Shown: positions 25,341 to 34,730, counted from the first letter of the stretch. The stretch is 64,000 bases of DNA from Lentilactobacillus rapi DSM 19907 = JCM 15042 (GCF_001436255.1 NZ_AZEI01000078.1:1-64000), one strand, 5' to 3'. Translations and numbers: made by a program. The notes: generated from the sequence alone by a model not told the origin.

Positions 25341-26072
25341 CTAAATTGTTAAACCGCCATCGACCGTGACCACTTGGCCTGTGATGTACTGGTTATGAAT
25401 CAAAAATGCGACCGCATCGGCAATTTCGTCGGGTTCGGCAAATCGTTTCAACGGAATCTGATCCGTAAATTCTTTTTGCCGGCGTTCGCTCATTTTACCA
25501 GTCATGTCAGTGGCAACCATTCCGGGGGCAACCGCGTTACACCGAATATTTCTCAGGGCACCCTCTCTGGCAGCAGTCTTCGTTAAACCAACTAGTCCGG
25601 CCTTGCTGGCTGAATAGTTTGCCTGACCCAAATTACCATGTAATCCAGAAATGCTGGACAGGTTCACAATGGCCCCTGAGCGGCTCTTTTGCATGAACTT
25701 CATGGCAAACTTGGTCATGTTAAAAGCACCCACCAGGTTCGTGTCGATCACGGCTTTGAAATCAGCTAACTTTAACCGGCTTAACAACTTGTCCTTTGTA
25801 ATGCCGGCATTGTTCACCAGAACATCAATTTGGCCGTATTTTTCAACAACTTCGCCGACCATTTTTTCAGCGTCGGCTTCATTAGCCACGTCGCCAACCA
25901 AATTATCAAATGAAAAGCCTGCATCTGAAAAGCTTTGTTTCTCCTCGTCAGTTAAGGGATGATGTGAGTTAATCACAACCGTCATCCCATCACTTGAAAG
26001 CCGTTTGGCGATTGCCAGGCCAATTCCCTTGGCAGCTCCGGTTACTAATGCAACTTGTTTTGTGTCACTCAT
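25341..26072 (-). CDS. fabG: 3-oxoacyl-ACP reductase
   Basis: A 243-residue NADPH-dependent SDR. It has the TGAAKGIG cofactor motif, NNAG, catalytic Ser in LSSISGLHG and the YSASK motif. It reduces 3-oxoacyl-ACP after each condensation. It begins at the stop codon of fabD (one-base overlap), so the two are likely coupled. Confidence 0.96.
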   Translation of the reverse strand: MSDTKQVALVTGAAKGIGLAIAKRLSSDGMTVVINSHHPLTDEEKQSFSDAGFSFDNLVGDVANEADAEKMVGEVVEKYGQIDVLVNNAGITKDKLLSRLKLADFKAVIDTNLVGAFNMTKFAMKFMQKSRSGAIVNLSSISGLHGNLGQANYSASKAGLVGLTKTAAREGALRNIRCNAVAPGMVATDMTGKMSERRQKEFTDQIPLKRFAEPDEIADAVAFLIHNQYITGQVVTVDGGLTI

Positions 26073-26989
26073 TATTTCACCAACTTTGCTTTTGATCGAA
26101 AATCGTTTAACGTCTTAACACTATCAATATGGAATGTATGATCGTTCGCCACCACATTCTTGGCAAACTTCATCAGTGTATCGCCAGGGCCCAGTTCAAC
26201 AACCGTATCAACACCTAATTGAGTAAGCTGTTGGATGCAGCTATAAAAATGGGTTGGATTAATGAGCTGATCGATTAACGTTTGCTTAATCGTGTTAACT
26301 TCGAAAGGTTGAGACGTTGTGTTACTGATCACGGGGAAAGCCAACTGGTTGAACGAAACATCTTGAATTCGTTTTGCCAACAAATCGGAGGCCTCCTGCA
26401 TGAATGGTGTGTGAGATGCGACCGTCATTTTCAACGGAACAACGCGTTTAACACCGTGCTCATGCAGATAATCGGTAGCTGCCTGAAGGCCCTCAACGGA
26501 ACCGCCAATCACAATTTGAGAATCGGTGTTGTAATTGGCAGCATAGATTTCACCCTGCTTCGAGCCGGCTTTTACCGCTTGGTCCACCATGTCAGCAGTC
26601 GTTTTTAAGACGGCCGCCATTTTGCCAGGATGATCCTGACCAGCTTGATCCATGTAGTGACTGCGATCACGAACCAATTGAAGGGCATCACTGAAGTCCA
26701 ATCCCTTGGCAGCCACAATCGCGCTATACTCACCAAGACTCAAACCAGTGGCACCAACCGGACCACCAAAATCTTGATTGAGAATCCGCTCAATCCCTGT
26801 ACTCATGGCGACAATCGCCACTTGGGTATTGACCGGCTTATCAAAGACAGCGGAATCACTCATATCCATATTTAAAGCTTCGGAAGCTTCGTCAATTGTC
26901 TGGCGATAAACAGGTTCCTGCTGATACAAGTCCTGCCCCATGCCGTCAAATTGCTTACCTTGGCCGCTAAATAAATAACCTATTTTCAA
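26072..26989 (-). CDS. fabD: Malonyl-CoA:ACP transacylase
   Basis: A 305-residue enzyme that moves malonyl groups from CoA to ACP. It has FSGQGKQFDGMG near the start, the nucleophile elbow GLSLGEYSA (Ser84), the malonyl-binding Arg in VRDRSHYM and the catalytic His in VASHTPFM. Ten bases separate it from acpP. Confidence 0.95.
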   Translation of the reverse strand: MKIGYLFSGQGKQFDGMGQDLYQQEPVYRQTIDEASEALNMDMSDSAVFDKPVNTQVAIVAMSTGIERILNQDFGGPVGATGLSLGEYSAIVAAKGLDFSDALQLVRDRSHYMDQAGQDHPGKMAAVLKTTADMVDQAVKAGSKQGEIYAANYNTDSQIVIGGSVEGLQAATDYLHEHGVKRVVPLKMTVASHTPFMQEASDLLAKRIQDVSFNQLAFPVISNTTSQPFEVNTIKQTLIDQLINPTHFYSCIQQLTQLGVDTVVELGPGDTLMKFAKNVVANDHTFHIDSVKTLNDFRSKAKLVK

Positions 26990-26998
26990 ATTATCGAC

Positions 26999-27241
26999 CT
27001 ACTTGTCAGCTTTTTGCTTCAAAACGTAATCAACTAATTCACCAACAGTTTCCATACCTTCGTCTGTATCGATTTCGATATCGTAAGTGTCTTCGATCTT
27101 GTCAATCACTTCAAAGATGTCCAAACTGTCTAAATCCAAGTCGTTCTTGAAATTGGTGTTTTCTTTAACCTTGTCAGCGTCTACGTCCAATTGGTCTACG
27201 ATAATGTCCTTAATCTTGTTGAATACTTCTTCTTTAGTCAT
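26999..27241 (-). CDS. acpP: Acyl carrier protein
   Basis: An 80-residue acidic protein with the phosphopantetheine site DLDSLDIFEVID at Ser39, flanked by four predicted helices. It carries growing acyl chains for all fab enzymes here. GGAGG precedes the ATG. Confidence 0.95.
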   Translation of the reverse strand: MTKEEVFNKIKDIIVDQLDVDADKVKENTNFKNDLDLDSLDIFEVIDKIEDTYDIEIDTDEGMETVGELVDYVLKQKADK

Positions 27242-27299
27242 AATAAATTTCCTCCAAATTTTTGTTAGTCATTTTTTGTTCATCAATGTTCATTGCTTG

Positions 27300-28283
27300 C
27301 TAATATTTAATAATCATGGTTCCAACCGTTAATCCGCCGCCAAATCCGGATAGGGCGATGACATCCCCCCTTTTAATGATTTTTTGTTTAACTAATTGAT
27401 CTAATAAAATGGGTTCGCTGGCCGCAGCGGTGTTTCCATATTCATCAATGTTAATTGGAAACTTGGCCATTGAGACCGCCAATTCATCGGCGATCCGTTC
27501 AACAATCCGTTGGTTGGCTTGATGCAAAACGAAACAGTCAACCTCGTCTGCCGTTAAATTGGCCTGCTTCAAGGCGTCGTTAATTGATTCTGGCACGTTC
27601 TTAACGGCGAAGCTATAAACTCGCCGGCCATTCATCTTGAAGAACGGTGAAAATGGCTGTTGATCTGTTGCAAACGGTGATGGCTTACCGGTTTGGCCAG
27701 CAGTCAAATATTGACCCAGATTACCTAATGTCCGAAGATCTTCACTGATAAACGAACCGTTCTCAACAGTTGTGTTCTGAATCAAAACGCCACCAGCACC
27801 ATCGCCAAACAGCACTGCGGTGGATCGATCAGACCAATCCAACAATTTACTGAGGGTTTCACCACCAATCAAAATGGCGTTCTTTTGCTGATTGGCCATC
27901 AACATCTGTTTTACCAAATGTAACCCGTAAACAAATCCTGAACAGGCGGCATCAATATCAAAAGCAATGGCATGATCCGCGCCAATCTGACCTTGAACCG
28001 TCGCACCCACTGATGGCGTGAGATAATCCGGTGACATCGTAGCCACCACAATCAAATCAATATCTTTAGCAGTCAAGTCGCTTTGGGCAATTAATTGGGT
28101 CGCCACATCGGTACACATTGAACTGGTGGTTTCCTCAGTCGCAATCCGTCTGCGCTTAATCCCGGTCCGTTGCGTGATCCACTCATCTGACGTATCCATC
28201 ATCGTCGCTAACTCATCGTTAGTCACAACGTGGTCAGGTGCTGAACTGGCTGTTGCCATGATTTTGAAATCTTCAAATTTCAT
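27300..28283 (-). CDS. fabH: 3-oxoacyl-ACP synthase III
   Basis: A 327-residue initiating condensing enzyme that joins acyl-CoA to malonyl-ACP. The triad is visible: DAACSGFVYG (Cys114), VLHQANQRI and the Asn in EYGNTAAAS. It overlaps the end of fabT by four bases. The order fabT-fabH-acpP is typical of streptococci and lactobacilli. Confidence 0.96.
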   Translation of the reverse strand: MKFEDFKIMATASSAPDHVVTNDELATMMDTSDEWITQRTGIKRRRIATEETTSSMCTDVATQLIAQSDLTAKDIDLIVVATMSPDYLTPSVGATVQGQIGADHAIAFDIDAACSGFVYGLHLVKQMLMANQQKNAILIGGETLSKLLDWSDRSTAVLFGDGAGGVLIQNTTVENGSFISEDLRTLGNLGQYLTAGQTGKPSPFATDQQPFSPFFKMNGRRVYSFAVKNVPESINDALKQANLTADEVDCFVLHQANQRIVERIADELAVSMAKFPINIDEYGNTAAASEPILLDQLVKQKIIKRGDVIALSGFGGGLTVGTMIIKY

Positions 28284-28747
28284 CTACCCGAAACCTCACC
28301 AATAAAATCTTCCACGTTCATTAACGCTTGCTTCATTTTTTTGATATCCGAACCGTCGAATCCCTTGAGACACTGCTCAACCAATTTTCGATGGAATGCA
28401 TAATGGGCTCGGTAAAGCAGTCGGCCTTTACTAGTTAACGCCAAATTGATAATTCGCCGATCTCGTTGATTAATTATCCGGGAAATGTACCCTTTGCGTT
28501 CCAAATTATTTAAATTAGCTGTCAGCGTTCCCTTGCTTAATCGCAGGATCCGCGCAACCTCAGACGTCGTTTTATGGTCATGCAAGCCAATCGTATGAAC
28601 CAAATGCAATTCTTTTGCGGTGATGTCCTTAAAACGGCTTTTCTTGATTTCGCTCTCTTCGATTCGCATAATCTGATCATAAATGTCCACCAAAGAATCG
28701 CTAATGAAGTTGTAGTCTTCTTTAATTTCATCACTTATTGCATTCAT
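28280..28747 (-). CDS. fabT: MarR-family fatty-acid repressor FabT
   Basis: A 155-residue MarR regulator with the wHTH segment TSEVARILRLSKGTLTANLN and wing residues YISRIINQRDRR. FabT of related bacteria binds long-chain acyl-ACP as corepressor and shuts down fab transcription. It lies second in the operon. A FabT-type palindrome overlaps the -35 box of the operon promoter at 29361-29377, so autoregulation is expected. Confidence 0.92.
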   Translation of the reverse strand: MNAISDEIKEDYNFISDSLVDIYDQIMRIEESEIKKSRFKDITAKELHLVHTIGLHDHKTTSEVARILRLSKGTLTANLNNLERKGYISRIINQRDRRIINLALTSKGRLLYRAHYAFHRKLVEQCLKGFDGSDIKKMKQALMNVEDFIGEVSGR

Positions 28748-28776
28748 GAGATTGGTCTCCTACAAATTTGTCCAAA

Positions 28777-29223
28777 TTAGATTTTCTTCTTAGGATCAGG
28801 GACGATAAAGGTTAACTCTGCAGAACAGGCAACCTTATCTTCGACCTTTGCTTCACACTTGACTTTGCCCATATTGTCACGTTGCTTTTCCATGGTGACA
28901 TGCAATTTGAGGACATCGCCTGGACGAACTACTTTTCTGAATTTGGCACTGTCAATCGCACCCAGATAAGCCGTTTTGCCTTGATACTTCTCGGTCTTTA
29001 AAATCAAAATTGAAGCGGCTTGGGCAAGTGACTCAATGATCAACACACCAGGCATGACTGGATTGCCAGGAAAATGGCCTTGGAAAAATTCTTCATTAAT
29101 TGTCACGTTCTTGGTACAAACAATTGACTCACCAGGATTTAATTCGTCGACCTTATCCATAAATAGGATTGGGTAACGGTTCGGAATCAAATCCATAATT
29201 TCAGCTGCATCTAATACACTCAT
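28777..29223 (-). CDS. fabZ: 3-hydroxyacyl-ACP dehydratase
   Basis: A 148-residue hotdog dehydratase and first gene of the operon. The catalytic His is in [15 protein letters not shown] and the catalytic Glu in [10 protein letters not shown], both intact. It removes water from 3-hydroxyacyl-ACP. In relatives this copy may also isomerise to start unsaturated chains, which I cannot tell from sequence. The ATG at 29223 follows AAAGGAAG, and the upstream extension of the frame has no site. Confidence 0.94.
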   Translation of the reverse strand: MSVLDAAEIMDLIPNRYPILFMDKVDELNPGESIVCTKNVTINEEFFQGHFPGNPVMPGVLIIESLAQAASILILKTEKYQGKTAYLGAIDSAKFRKVVRPGDVLKLHVTMEKQRDNMGKVKCEAKVEDKVACSAELTFIVPDPKKKI

Positions 29224-29263
29224 TGATTTCTTCCTTTCAGTTACAAACATCTACATTCAATTA

Positions 29264-29288
29264 AATTAGTTCGAAACCCGAACTAATT
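29264..29288 (-). promoter_or_regulatory. Hairpin in the leader of the fab operon
   Basis: AATTAGTTCG and CGAACTAATT form a perfect ten-pair stem around a five-base loop. It lies 41 bases before fabZ inside the expected 5' untranslated region and has no T-run, so it is not a terminator. Confidence 0.7.
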
Positions 29289-29345
29289 ACTGAGAGGCGT
29301 CCTTTAGAAATGAACCCTGAAGCACCCTCGTTTTGAACAAAACAC

Positions 29346-29377
29346 ATCATATACCATATTAGTTTGAATATCAAACT
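29346..29377 (-). promoter_or_regulatory. Fab operon promoter with FabT box
   Basis: On the minus strand, TTGATA (29374-29369) and TATGAT (29351-29346) are spaced by 17 bases. AGTTTGAATATCAAACT (29361-29377) is a perfect palindrome closely matching the FabT consensus (TTTGA-N3-TCAAA) and covers the -35 box. Binding of FabT would block transcription. Confidence 0.88.
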
Positions 29378-29476
29378 ATTCTGGTTAACGGCATACCGAT
29401 AAACGTCATTGTACACGGGTTGTGAGCGGGCGTAAAGATTTTTTTGAAGAACGGACAGCCAAAGTGAATGAGCCGT

Positions 29477-29525
29477 CAAAAAAGCTTCACCTTTAAACGC
29501 TGTTTCGCGTTAGCAGGTGAAGCTT
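29477..29525 (-). terminator. Terminator of the deo operon
   Basis: AAGCTTCACCT (29482-29492) and AGGTGAAGCTT (29515-29525) form an eleven-pair stem with ACGC/GCGT inside. Read on the minus strand it ends in six T. It lies 66 bases past the stop of pdp. Confidence 0.9.
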
Positions 29526-29591
29526 TGGGAAATGGATGATAACTGTCCAAAATCACATTATTGTTAATGATACTCACTGATTAAAATCGGC

Positions 29592-30893
29592 TCATTCAAT
29601 CGTTGTATAAATCAACTCTGGTGCTTTGGCCGTATCTGAAATTTCAATATTGTCATACAACAACTTCTTAATATCATCAACTTCTTCACGATTACTATAA
29701 ATCGTTAACAGCGGCTCACCCGATTCGACCTTGTCGCCAATCTTCTTGTTGAGCACAATGCCAACCGAGTAGTCCAGTTGGTCGTCAGCTTTTTGACGGC
29801 CGCCACCAAGTAGCATGCTGGCCACACCAATTTCATCGGCCACAATTTTAGCAACCACGCCGGAAGTTTTGGCAGGTAATTGAATTTGGTATTTAGCCTG
29901 TGGCAAGACCCCTTTTGGATCGTTGACAACATTGGGATCACCCCCCTGATCCCTAACCATCGCTTCGAAGCTGGCTAAGGCCTTGCCATTATGAATGACT
30001 GCCTCACACATCTTCTGCCCTTCAGCAGTCGTTTTAGCCTTGTCACCCATGACTGCCATATAGCCGCCAATAGTCACAATCAGTTTTTCTAAATCAGCTG
30101 GACCATTGCCTTTCAATAAGTCAATTGATTCTTCGATCTCAAGTGAATTCCCAATGGCATCCCCGAGTGGTTGGTTCATGTCGGTTATCAATGCCATACA
30201 TTTCATGCCGACGCCTTTACCAATATCAACTAAAGCTCTGGCAAGCGCTTTGGAATCGTCCAGGGTCTTCATGAAGGCCCCAGCACCGGTTTTAACGTCA
30301 ATCACCAAGGCATCGGTCCCAGAAGCAATCTTCTTACTCATGATCGAACCGGCAATCAAGGGGATCGAATCAACCGTATCCGTCACGTCGCGCAAAGCAT
30401 AAATCTTTTTATCAGCGGGCGCAATATTTCCTGTGGCACCGATAATGGCTAAGTGATCTTTTTTGACTTGTTTAATGAAATCCTGCTCACTAATTTCAAC
30501 CTGATAGCCTGGAATGGCTTCTAGTTTGTCCAACGTTCCGCCAGTGTGGCCGAGGCCACGACCGGAAATCATGGGTACCGGGATCCCTAAAGCGGCCACC
30601 ACTGCTGCCAAAGGAATACTGGTTTTGTCCCCGACCCCGCCAGTGGAATGTTTGTCGACTTTGACACCGGGAATGCTGCTCAAATCAAGATGATCGCCAG
30701 ATTCCATCATTTTCATCGTTAAGGTCGACTGCTCTTCAGTCGTCATTCCCTTAAAGAAGATCGCCATCAACAAGGCACTGGTTTGGTAATCAGGAATGTC
30801 ACCCGACACCACACCGTCAACAAAATATTGAATTTGTTCGTCCGTCAATTCTTTTCCTGAACGTTTTGCATGAATAATATCAACCATTCTCAT
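29592..30893 (-). CDS. pdp: Pyrimidine-nucleoside phosphorylase
   Basis: A 433-residue enzyme that splits uridine, deoxyuridine or thymidine with phosphate. It starts MRMVDIIHAKRSGKELTDEQ and has the family block VDKHSTGGVGDKTS, then GRGLGHTGGTLDKLE and KKIASGTDALVIDVK. ATG 30893 follows GGAGACTTCGTT, and the longer frame lacks a site. It is the last gene of the deo cluster, following deoR by about 95 bases, with a cre site in the gap. Confidence 0.95.
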   Translation of the reverse strand: MRMVDIIHAKRSGKELTDEQIQYFVDGVVSGDIPDYQTSALLMAIFFKGMTTEEQSTLTMKMMESGDHLDLSSIPGVKVDKHSTGGVGDKTSIPLAAVVAALGIPVPMISGRGLGHTGGTLDKLEAIPGYQVEISEQDFIKQVKKDHLAIIGATGNIAPADKKIYALRDVTDTVDSIPLIAGSIMSKKIASGTDALVIDVKTGAGAFMKTLDDSKALARALVDIGKGVGMKCMALITDMNQPLGDAIGNSLEIEESIDLLKGNGPADLEKLIVTIGGYMAVMGDKAKTTAEGQKMCEAVIHNGKALASFEAMVRDQGGDPNVVNDPKGVLPQAKYQIQLPAKTSGVVAKIVADEIGVASMLLGGGRQKADDQLDYSVGIVLNKKIGDKVESGEPLLTIYSNREEVDDIKKLLYDNIEISDTAKAPELIYTTIE

Positions 30894-30910
30894 AACGAAG
30901 TCTCCTTCCA

Positions 30911-30925
30911 AGTAACCGTTTACAT
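30911..30925 (-). promoter_or_regulatory. Catabolite-responsive element upstream of pdp
   Basis: ATGTAAACGGTTACT on the minus strand fits every position of the cre consensus WTGNAANCGNWNNCW. It lies 18-32 bases before the pdp start. CcpA binding would repress or block transcription into pdp when good sugars are present. Confidence 0.65.
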
Positions 30926-30988
30926 ATTGCTATTATCAAAATCCGGGAAATTATCAGTCCCCCACTTAATAATCCCCCGGACTCTTCG

Positions 30989-31936
30989 TTAATAATCCAA
31001 CAACAACTGTGCCAAGCTTTGATCAATAATGGCACAATTTGTATAGTTTGCTTTCAACACCGCGTGCACCCCGGCAACTTTTCGGTTCCCAGTTGCCACC
31101 AGGATCGCATACTTCTTTGTCTTTAAGTCATCAAGCTGAATGCCAATTGTGCGATCATCAATTTGTTGACTGACAATTTTGCCATCTCGATCAATAAACC
31201 GTGAAAATACGTCACCGATGGCCTTTTTCTGCAATTGAGCTTTCTCCTGTTTGTTGAAATACCCCAATTGAAAAATCAATGCGTCAGATCGAACCGTGCC
31301 AACCGTGAACAAAGCAACGTTGGCTTTGCGACCGAGGTCCAATATGCTTTTGATGTACCGATCGCTTTCGACCATGTCCTTGGTCACTTTATGATCAAAG
31401 ATGACGGGTAACGGCAGATATTCAGGTTGGGTGTGGTAAGCCCGTGCCAACTCATTGACACTTTCGTACGCCCAAGTTTTCTCCTGAGAATGACTGATAC
31501 TCCCTTTGAGTTGAACAACCTGAACACCAGCTGCATTCTGCTCCTCAACCTGTTTGGTCACCGCATGAATGGTATGACCCCAACCAATTCCAATGATGTC
31601 CCCAGGTTCAACCACTGATGTCAAATAATCGGCGGCAAATTTACCAACGCTATCAGAAAGTGAAGCCATCCCCGCGTAGTTGTTTGGCACAACGTGAAAC
31701 TGGGCCCCGTATTTTTCCGCCAACTGTTGGCCCAACACCTGGGAATCTACCAGTGGATTAATGATCTGGATTTTCACCAACCCGTTATCCTTGGCATACT
31801 GAATTAACCGGGAAACCGTTGGCCGCGAAACCCCCAATTGTTTCGAGATTTGTAACTGACTTAAATTGTCCTGATAGTAGAGTTCGGCTACTTGCAAGCT
31901 CTGCTTTAACTTGGTAACATCCCTAATCTCTGCCAT
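30989..31936 (-). CDS. deoR: SorC/DeoR-type deoxyribonucleoside regulator
   Basis: A 315-residue regulator with an N-terminal HTH (LSQLQISKQLGVSRPTVSRL) and a large sugar-phosphate-binding domain containing GDIIGIGWGHTIHAV and VQLKGSI. This architecture matches B. subtilis DeoR, which responds to deoxyribose-5-phosphate. Its position inside deoC-deoB-deoD-pdp supports the same role. A candidate operator lies upstream of deoC at 34671-34706. Confidence 0.88.
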   Translation of the reverse strand: MAEIRDVTKLKQSLQVAELYYQDNLSQLQISKQLGVSRPTVSRLIQYAKDNGLVKIQIINPLVDSQVLGQQLAEKYGAQFHVVPNNYAGMASLSDSVGKFAADYLTSVVEPGDIIGIGWGHTIHAVTKQVEEQNAAGVQVVQLKGSISHSQEKTWAYESVNELARAYHTQPEYLPLPVIFDHKVTKDMVESDRYIKSILDLGRKANVALFTVGTVRSDALIFQLGYFNKQEKAQLQKKAIGDVFSRFIDRDGKIVSQQIDDRTIGIQLDDLKTKKYAILVATGNRKVAGVHAVLKANYTNCAIIDQSLAQLLLDY

Positions 31937-31978
31937 GGTCGCTTCTCTCCGAATCGTTTTGGACTTCGATCGATTTTT

Positions 31979-32695
31979 TTAATTGTTCATGTTCTTAATA
32001 GCGGTTTCCAATGATAATCTGGCCATCTCATCAAATGACGTTTCCCGCTCTTTGGCTGACAATGCCTCGCCAGTGAGTAGATGATCACTAACCGTCAGGA
32101 TAGTCAGGGCGCGGATGTGGTGCTTAGCCGCCAATAAATAAAGGCCAGACGTTTCCATTTCAGTTGCTAAAACCCCATAGTCAATGAGTTTATGAATATC
32201 CAACTCATCATTATAGAAACGATCAGCAGCAAAAATATTGCCGACTTTCGTTTTAATGTTCATTTCCTGAGCCGTATGGTATGCGGAATCCAGCAACCCA
32301 AAGTCAGCGATTGGTGAATAGTATAGGCCAGGGCCAAACGTATTTTGAATAATCGATGAATCAGTCGTGCCAGCCTGGCCCAAGATGACGTCGCGAATCT
32401 TAACATCTGGGCTCATCCCACCACAGCTACCCACTCGATAAATGGTCTTGACACCATATTCTTTGATCAACTCAGTCGTGTAGATTGCCAGCGATGGAAT
32501 CCCCATGCCAGAACCTTGGACAGAGAGCCTTTTACCTTTGTAGGTGCCGGTATAGCCGAACATGTTTCGCACGTGACTATACTGAACCGGATTATCCAGA
32601 TAGGTCTCAGCAATAAATTTTGCGCGCAGTGGATCACCGGGCATTAAGACTGTATCGGCGATTTCACCAGGCTTGGCGCCAATGTGTGTACTCAT
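31979..32695 (-). CDS. deoD: Purine nucleoside phosphorylase, DeoD type
   Basis: A 238-residue hexameric-type PNP. It shows STHIGAKPGEIADTVLMPGD, YRVGSCGG and the base-binding part LATEMETSGLYLLA, followed by TVSDHLLTGE. It releases ribose-1-phosphate or deoxyribose-1-phosphate from purine nucleosides, which feeds DeoB. It begins 14 bases after deoB. Confidence 0.95.
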   Translation of the reverse strand: MSTHIGAKPGEIADTVLMPGDPLRAKFIAETYLDNPVQYSHVRNMFGYTGTYKGKRLSVQGSGMGIPSLAIYTTELIKEYGVKTIYRVGSCGGMSPDVKIRDVILGQAGTTDSSIIQNTFGPGLYYSPIADFGLLDSAYHTAQEMNIKTKVGNIFAADRFYNDELDIHKLIDYGVLATEMETSGLYLLAAKHHIRALTILTVSDHLLTGEALSAKERETSFDEMARLSLETAIKNMNN

Positions 32696-32709
32696 ATGAT
32701 TACCTCCGT

Positions 32710-33903
32710 TTAAATCTCGTTAAGAAAACTCGTTCCAACCGGATTGCCGGTCACGTTAAAATTATCAAGAACCGTTGCGCCAAAGTCAGCAAACGTCTTT
32801 CGAACGCCTAATGAACCACTATTCTTCATGGATGGTGAATAAACCAGTAGTGGCACTTCCTCACGGGTATGATCAGTTCCTTTAAAGCCCGGATCGTTTC
32901 CATGATCAGCCGTAATCATTAGTAAATCATCGTCCTTTAGGTTCTTCAAAACCGTTCCCAGTCGTTTGTCAAAGTCCATCAAGGCTTCACCAAAGCCAAT
33001 CGGATTACGGCGGTGACCATACATTGCGTCAAAATCAACTAAATTAGTGAAAGCAAATCCAGTGAAGTCTTCAGCCATCACATGATCGACGTGATCCATT
33101 CCATCCATGTTGCTTTCATTGTGGTAGCCTTCATCAATCCCATGACCTGAGAAGATATCATTAATCTTGCCAATTCCAATGGTATGAACGCCAGCAGCTT
33201 GTAAATAATCCAAGTCCGTCTTACCAGTTGGTTCCAAGGTGAAATCATGGCGGTTGGCTGTTCGGGTGAAGTGATCTTTATCAGGGCCAACGTATGGCCG
33301 GGCAATGATCCGACCAACGGTGTACTCCGGCCCATTGACCAATGTTCTGGCATACTCACAAATCCGATACAATTCGTTTAGCGGAATCACGTCCTCGTGA
33401 GCAGCAATTTGCAGAACCGAATCACCAGAAGTATAGACAATTAAATCGCCGGTCTTCATCTGTTGTTCGCCAAGCTCCGCGATAATCTTGGTTCCTGATT
33501 CCGGCCGATTACCAATAATTTTACGGCCAGAGAAGGCGGCCAGCTTTTCTAAGATATCAGCTGGAAACCCATTTGGAAATGTGTTCAGCGGCTTGTTGAC
33601 GGGCAGCCCCATCATTTCCCAATGACCGTCCATGCTGTCTTTGCCCGCTGAGATTTCTTGCATTTTGCCATAATAACCAATTGGCTGGTCAACTTTGGCA
33701 ACCCCTTCAATCGGTTGGTCCCGCAAGTTGGAAATCCCTAGCTTTTGTAGGTTGGGGATCTGCAACTTGCCTTTATAAGCTTCTCCAACGTGCCCCAAGG
33801 TATCTGAGCCAACGTCATCAAATTTGGCTGCATCGGGTGCGGCGCCGGTTCCAACTGAATCCATTACAATTCCAAATACCCGTTTATAATTCTTTGTACT
33901 CAT
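32710..33903 (-). CDS. deoB: Phosphopentomutase
   Basis: A 397-residue alkaline-phosphatase-superfamily mutase. The N-terminal metal and Ser region is [17 protein letters not shown], the nucleophile region is [15 protein letters not shown], and [12 protein letters not shown] with [13 protein letters not shown] closes the metal site (here [13 protein letters not shown]). It converts (deoxy)ribose-1-phosphate to the 5-phosphate. It lies between deoC and deoD. Confidence 0.95.
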   Translation of the reverse strand: MSTKNYKRVFGIVMDSVGTGAAPDAAKFDDVGSDTLGHVGEAYKGKLQIPNLQKLGISNLRDQPIEGVAKVDQPIGYYGKMQEISAGKDSMDGHWEMMGLPVNKPLNTFPNGFPADILEKLAAFSGRKIIGNRPESGTKIIAELGEQQMKTGDLIVYTSGDSVLQIAAHEDVIPLNELYRICEYARTLVNGPEYTVGRIIARPYVGPDKDHFTRTANRHDFTLEPTGKTDLDYLQAAGVHTIGIGKINDIFSGHGIDEGYHNESNMDGMDHVDHVMAEDFTGFAFTNLVDFDAMYGHRRNPIGFGEALMDFDKRLGTVLKNLKDDDLLMITADHGNDPGFKGTDHTREEVPLLVYSPSMKNSGSLGVRKTFADFGATVLDNFNVTGNPVGTSFLNEI

Positions 33904-33927
33904 AGATATGCCTCCCCATGCAGTCTT

Positions 33928-34593
33928 TTAAGATAAGATCTTAACGGTTGCGCTGACCCCTAAACGACTGGCACCAGCATCAATCATTGCTAAAGCTTCC
34001 TCGCGTGAATGAATGCCACCGGATGCTTTAACGCCCAAGCGATCACCAACGGTTTTGCGCATCAAGGCAACGTCATCGAGCTTGGCCCCTGCTGAACTGA
34101 AGCCAGTTGACGTTTTAACATAATCGGCACCAGCTGTTTCGGAATCTTGACAGCCACTCACAATTTGGTCGTTGTTAAGATACGAAGTTTCTAGAATCAC
34201 TTTAAGCAGTTTGCCCTTTGCATGAACGGCTTCGGCAACTTTTTGAATATCTTCAGTTACAAATTTGTCGTTACCGCCAATTAATTCACCGACATTTAAA
34301 ACCATATCGATTTCTTCAGCGCCTTGGTCAATTGCGGTAATTGCTTCATATACTTTAGTCTCAGTGTTGGTTGCGCCTAATGGGAAGCCCACAACCGTGA
34401 TTGGGTTAACCGTTGAATCCTTGAGTTCTTCAGCAACCAGTGGGATCCAGTGAGAGTTCACACAAACGGAAGCTGTGTTGTATTTCACCGCCTCCTGACA
34501 GGTTTCACGGATACTCTCTTCAGTAGCGTCAGGTTTCAGGTTGGTATGGTCCAAGTATTTTGCTAATTGGGCAGTAGTTAAGTCTGTTGTCAT
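33928..34593 (-). CDS. deoC: Deoxyribose-phosphate aldolase
   Basis: A 221-residue class I aldolase that splits deoxyribose-5-phosphate into glyceraldehyde-3-phosphate and acetaldehyde. It shows YLDHTNLKPDAT, the Schiff-base Lys in DYVKTSTGFS and the second Lys in VKASGGIH. ATG 34593 is used because GGGG lies about ten bases upstream and the protein start fits the family. It is the first gene of the operon. Confidence 0.95.
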   Translation of the reverse strand: MTTDLTTAQLAKYLDHTNLKPDATEESIRETCQEAVKYNTASVCVNSHWIPLVAEELKDSTVNPITVVGFPLGATNTETKVYEAITAIDQGAEEIDMVLNVGELIGGNDKFVTEDIQKVAEAVHAKGKLLKVILETSYLNNDQIVSGCQDSETAGADYVKTSTGFSSAGAKLDDVALMRKTVGDRLGVKASGGIHSREEALAMIDAGASRLGVSATVKILS

Positions 34594-34670
34594 GGTAATG
34601 TAACCCCTTTCATTTATTATTACAAGCATAGTTTACAGGAACCGAGAACATATGTAAAGATATATGATGA

Positions 34671-34706
34671 AATAATGTTCACTTTTGTGAAAAAATGTAC
34701 ATTATT
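34671..34706 (-). promoter_or_regulatory. Candidate DeoR operator upstream of deoC
   Basis: AATAATGTTCA (34671-34681) and TGTACATTATT (34696-34706) are inverted copies matching at ten of eleven bases, 25 bases apart in phase. They lie about 80-110 bases before deoC, around the likely promoter. No -35/-10 pair stands out clearly. The whole gap 34594-34868 holds only this site and the terminator at 34731. Confidence 0.6.
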
Positions 34707-34730
34707 CATCGATTTTTTGTCCGATAAGAA

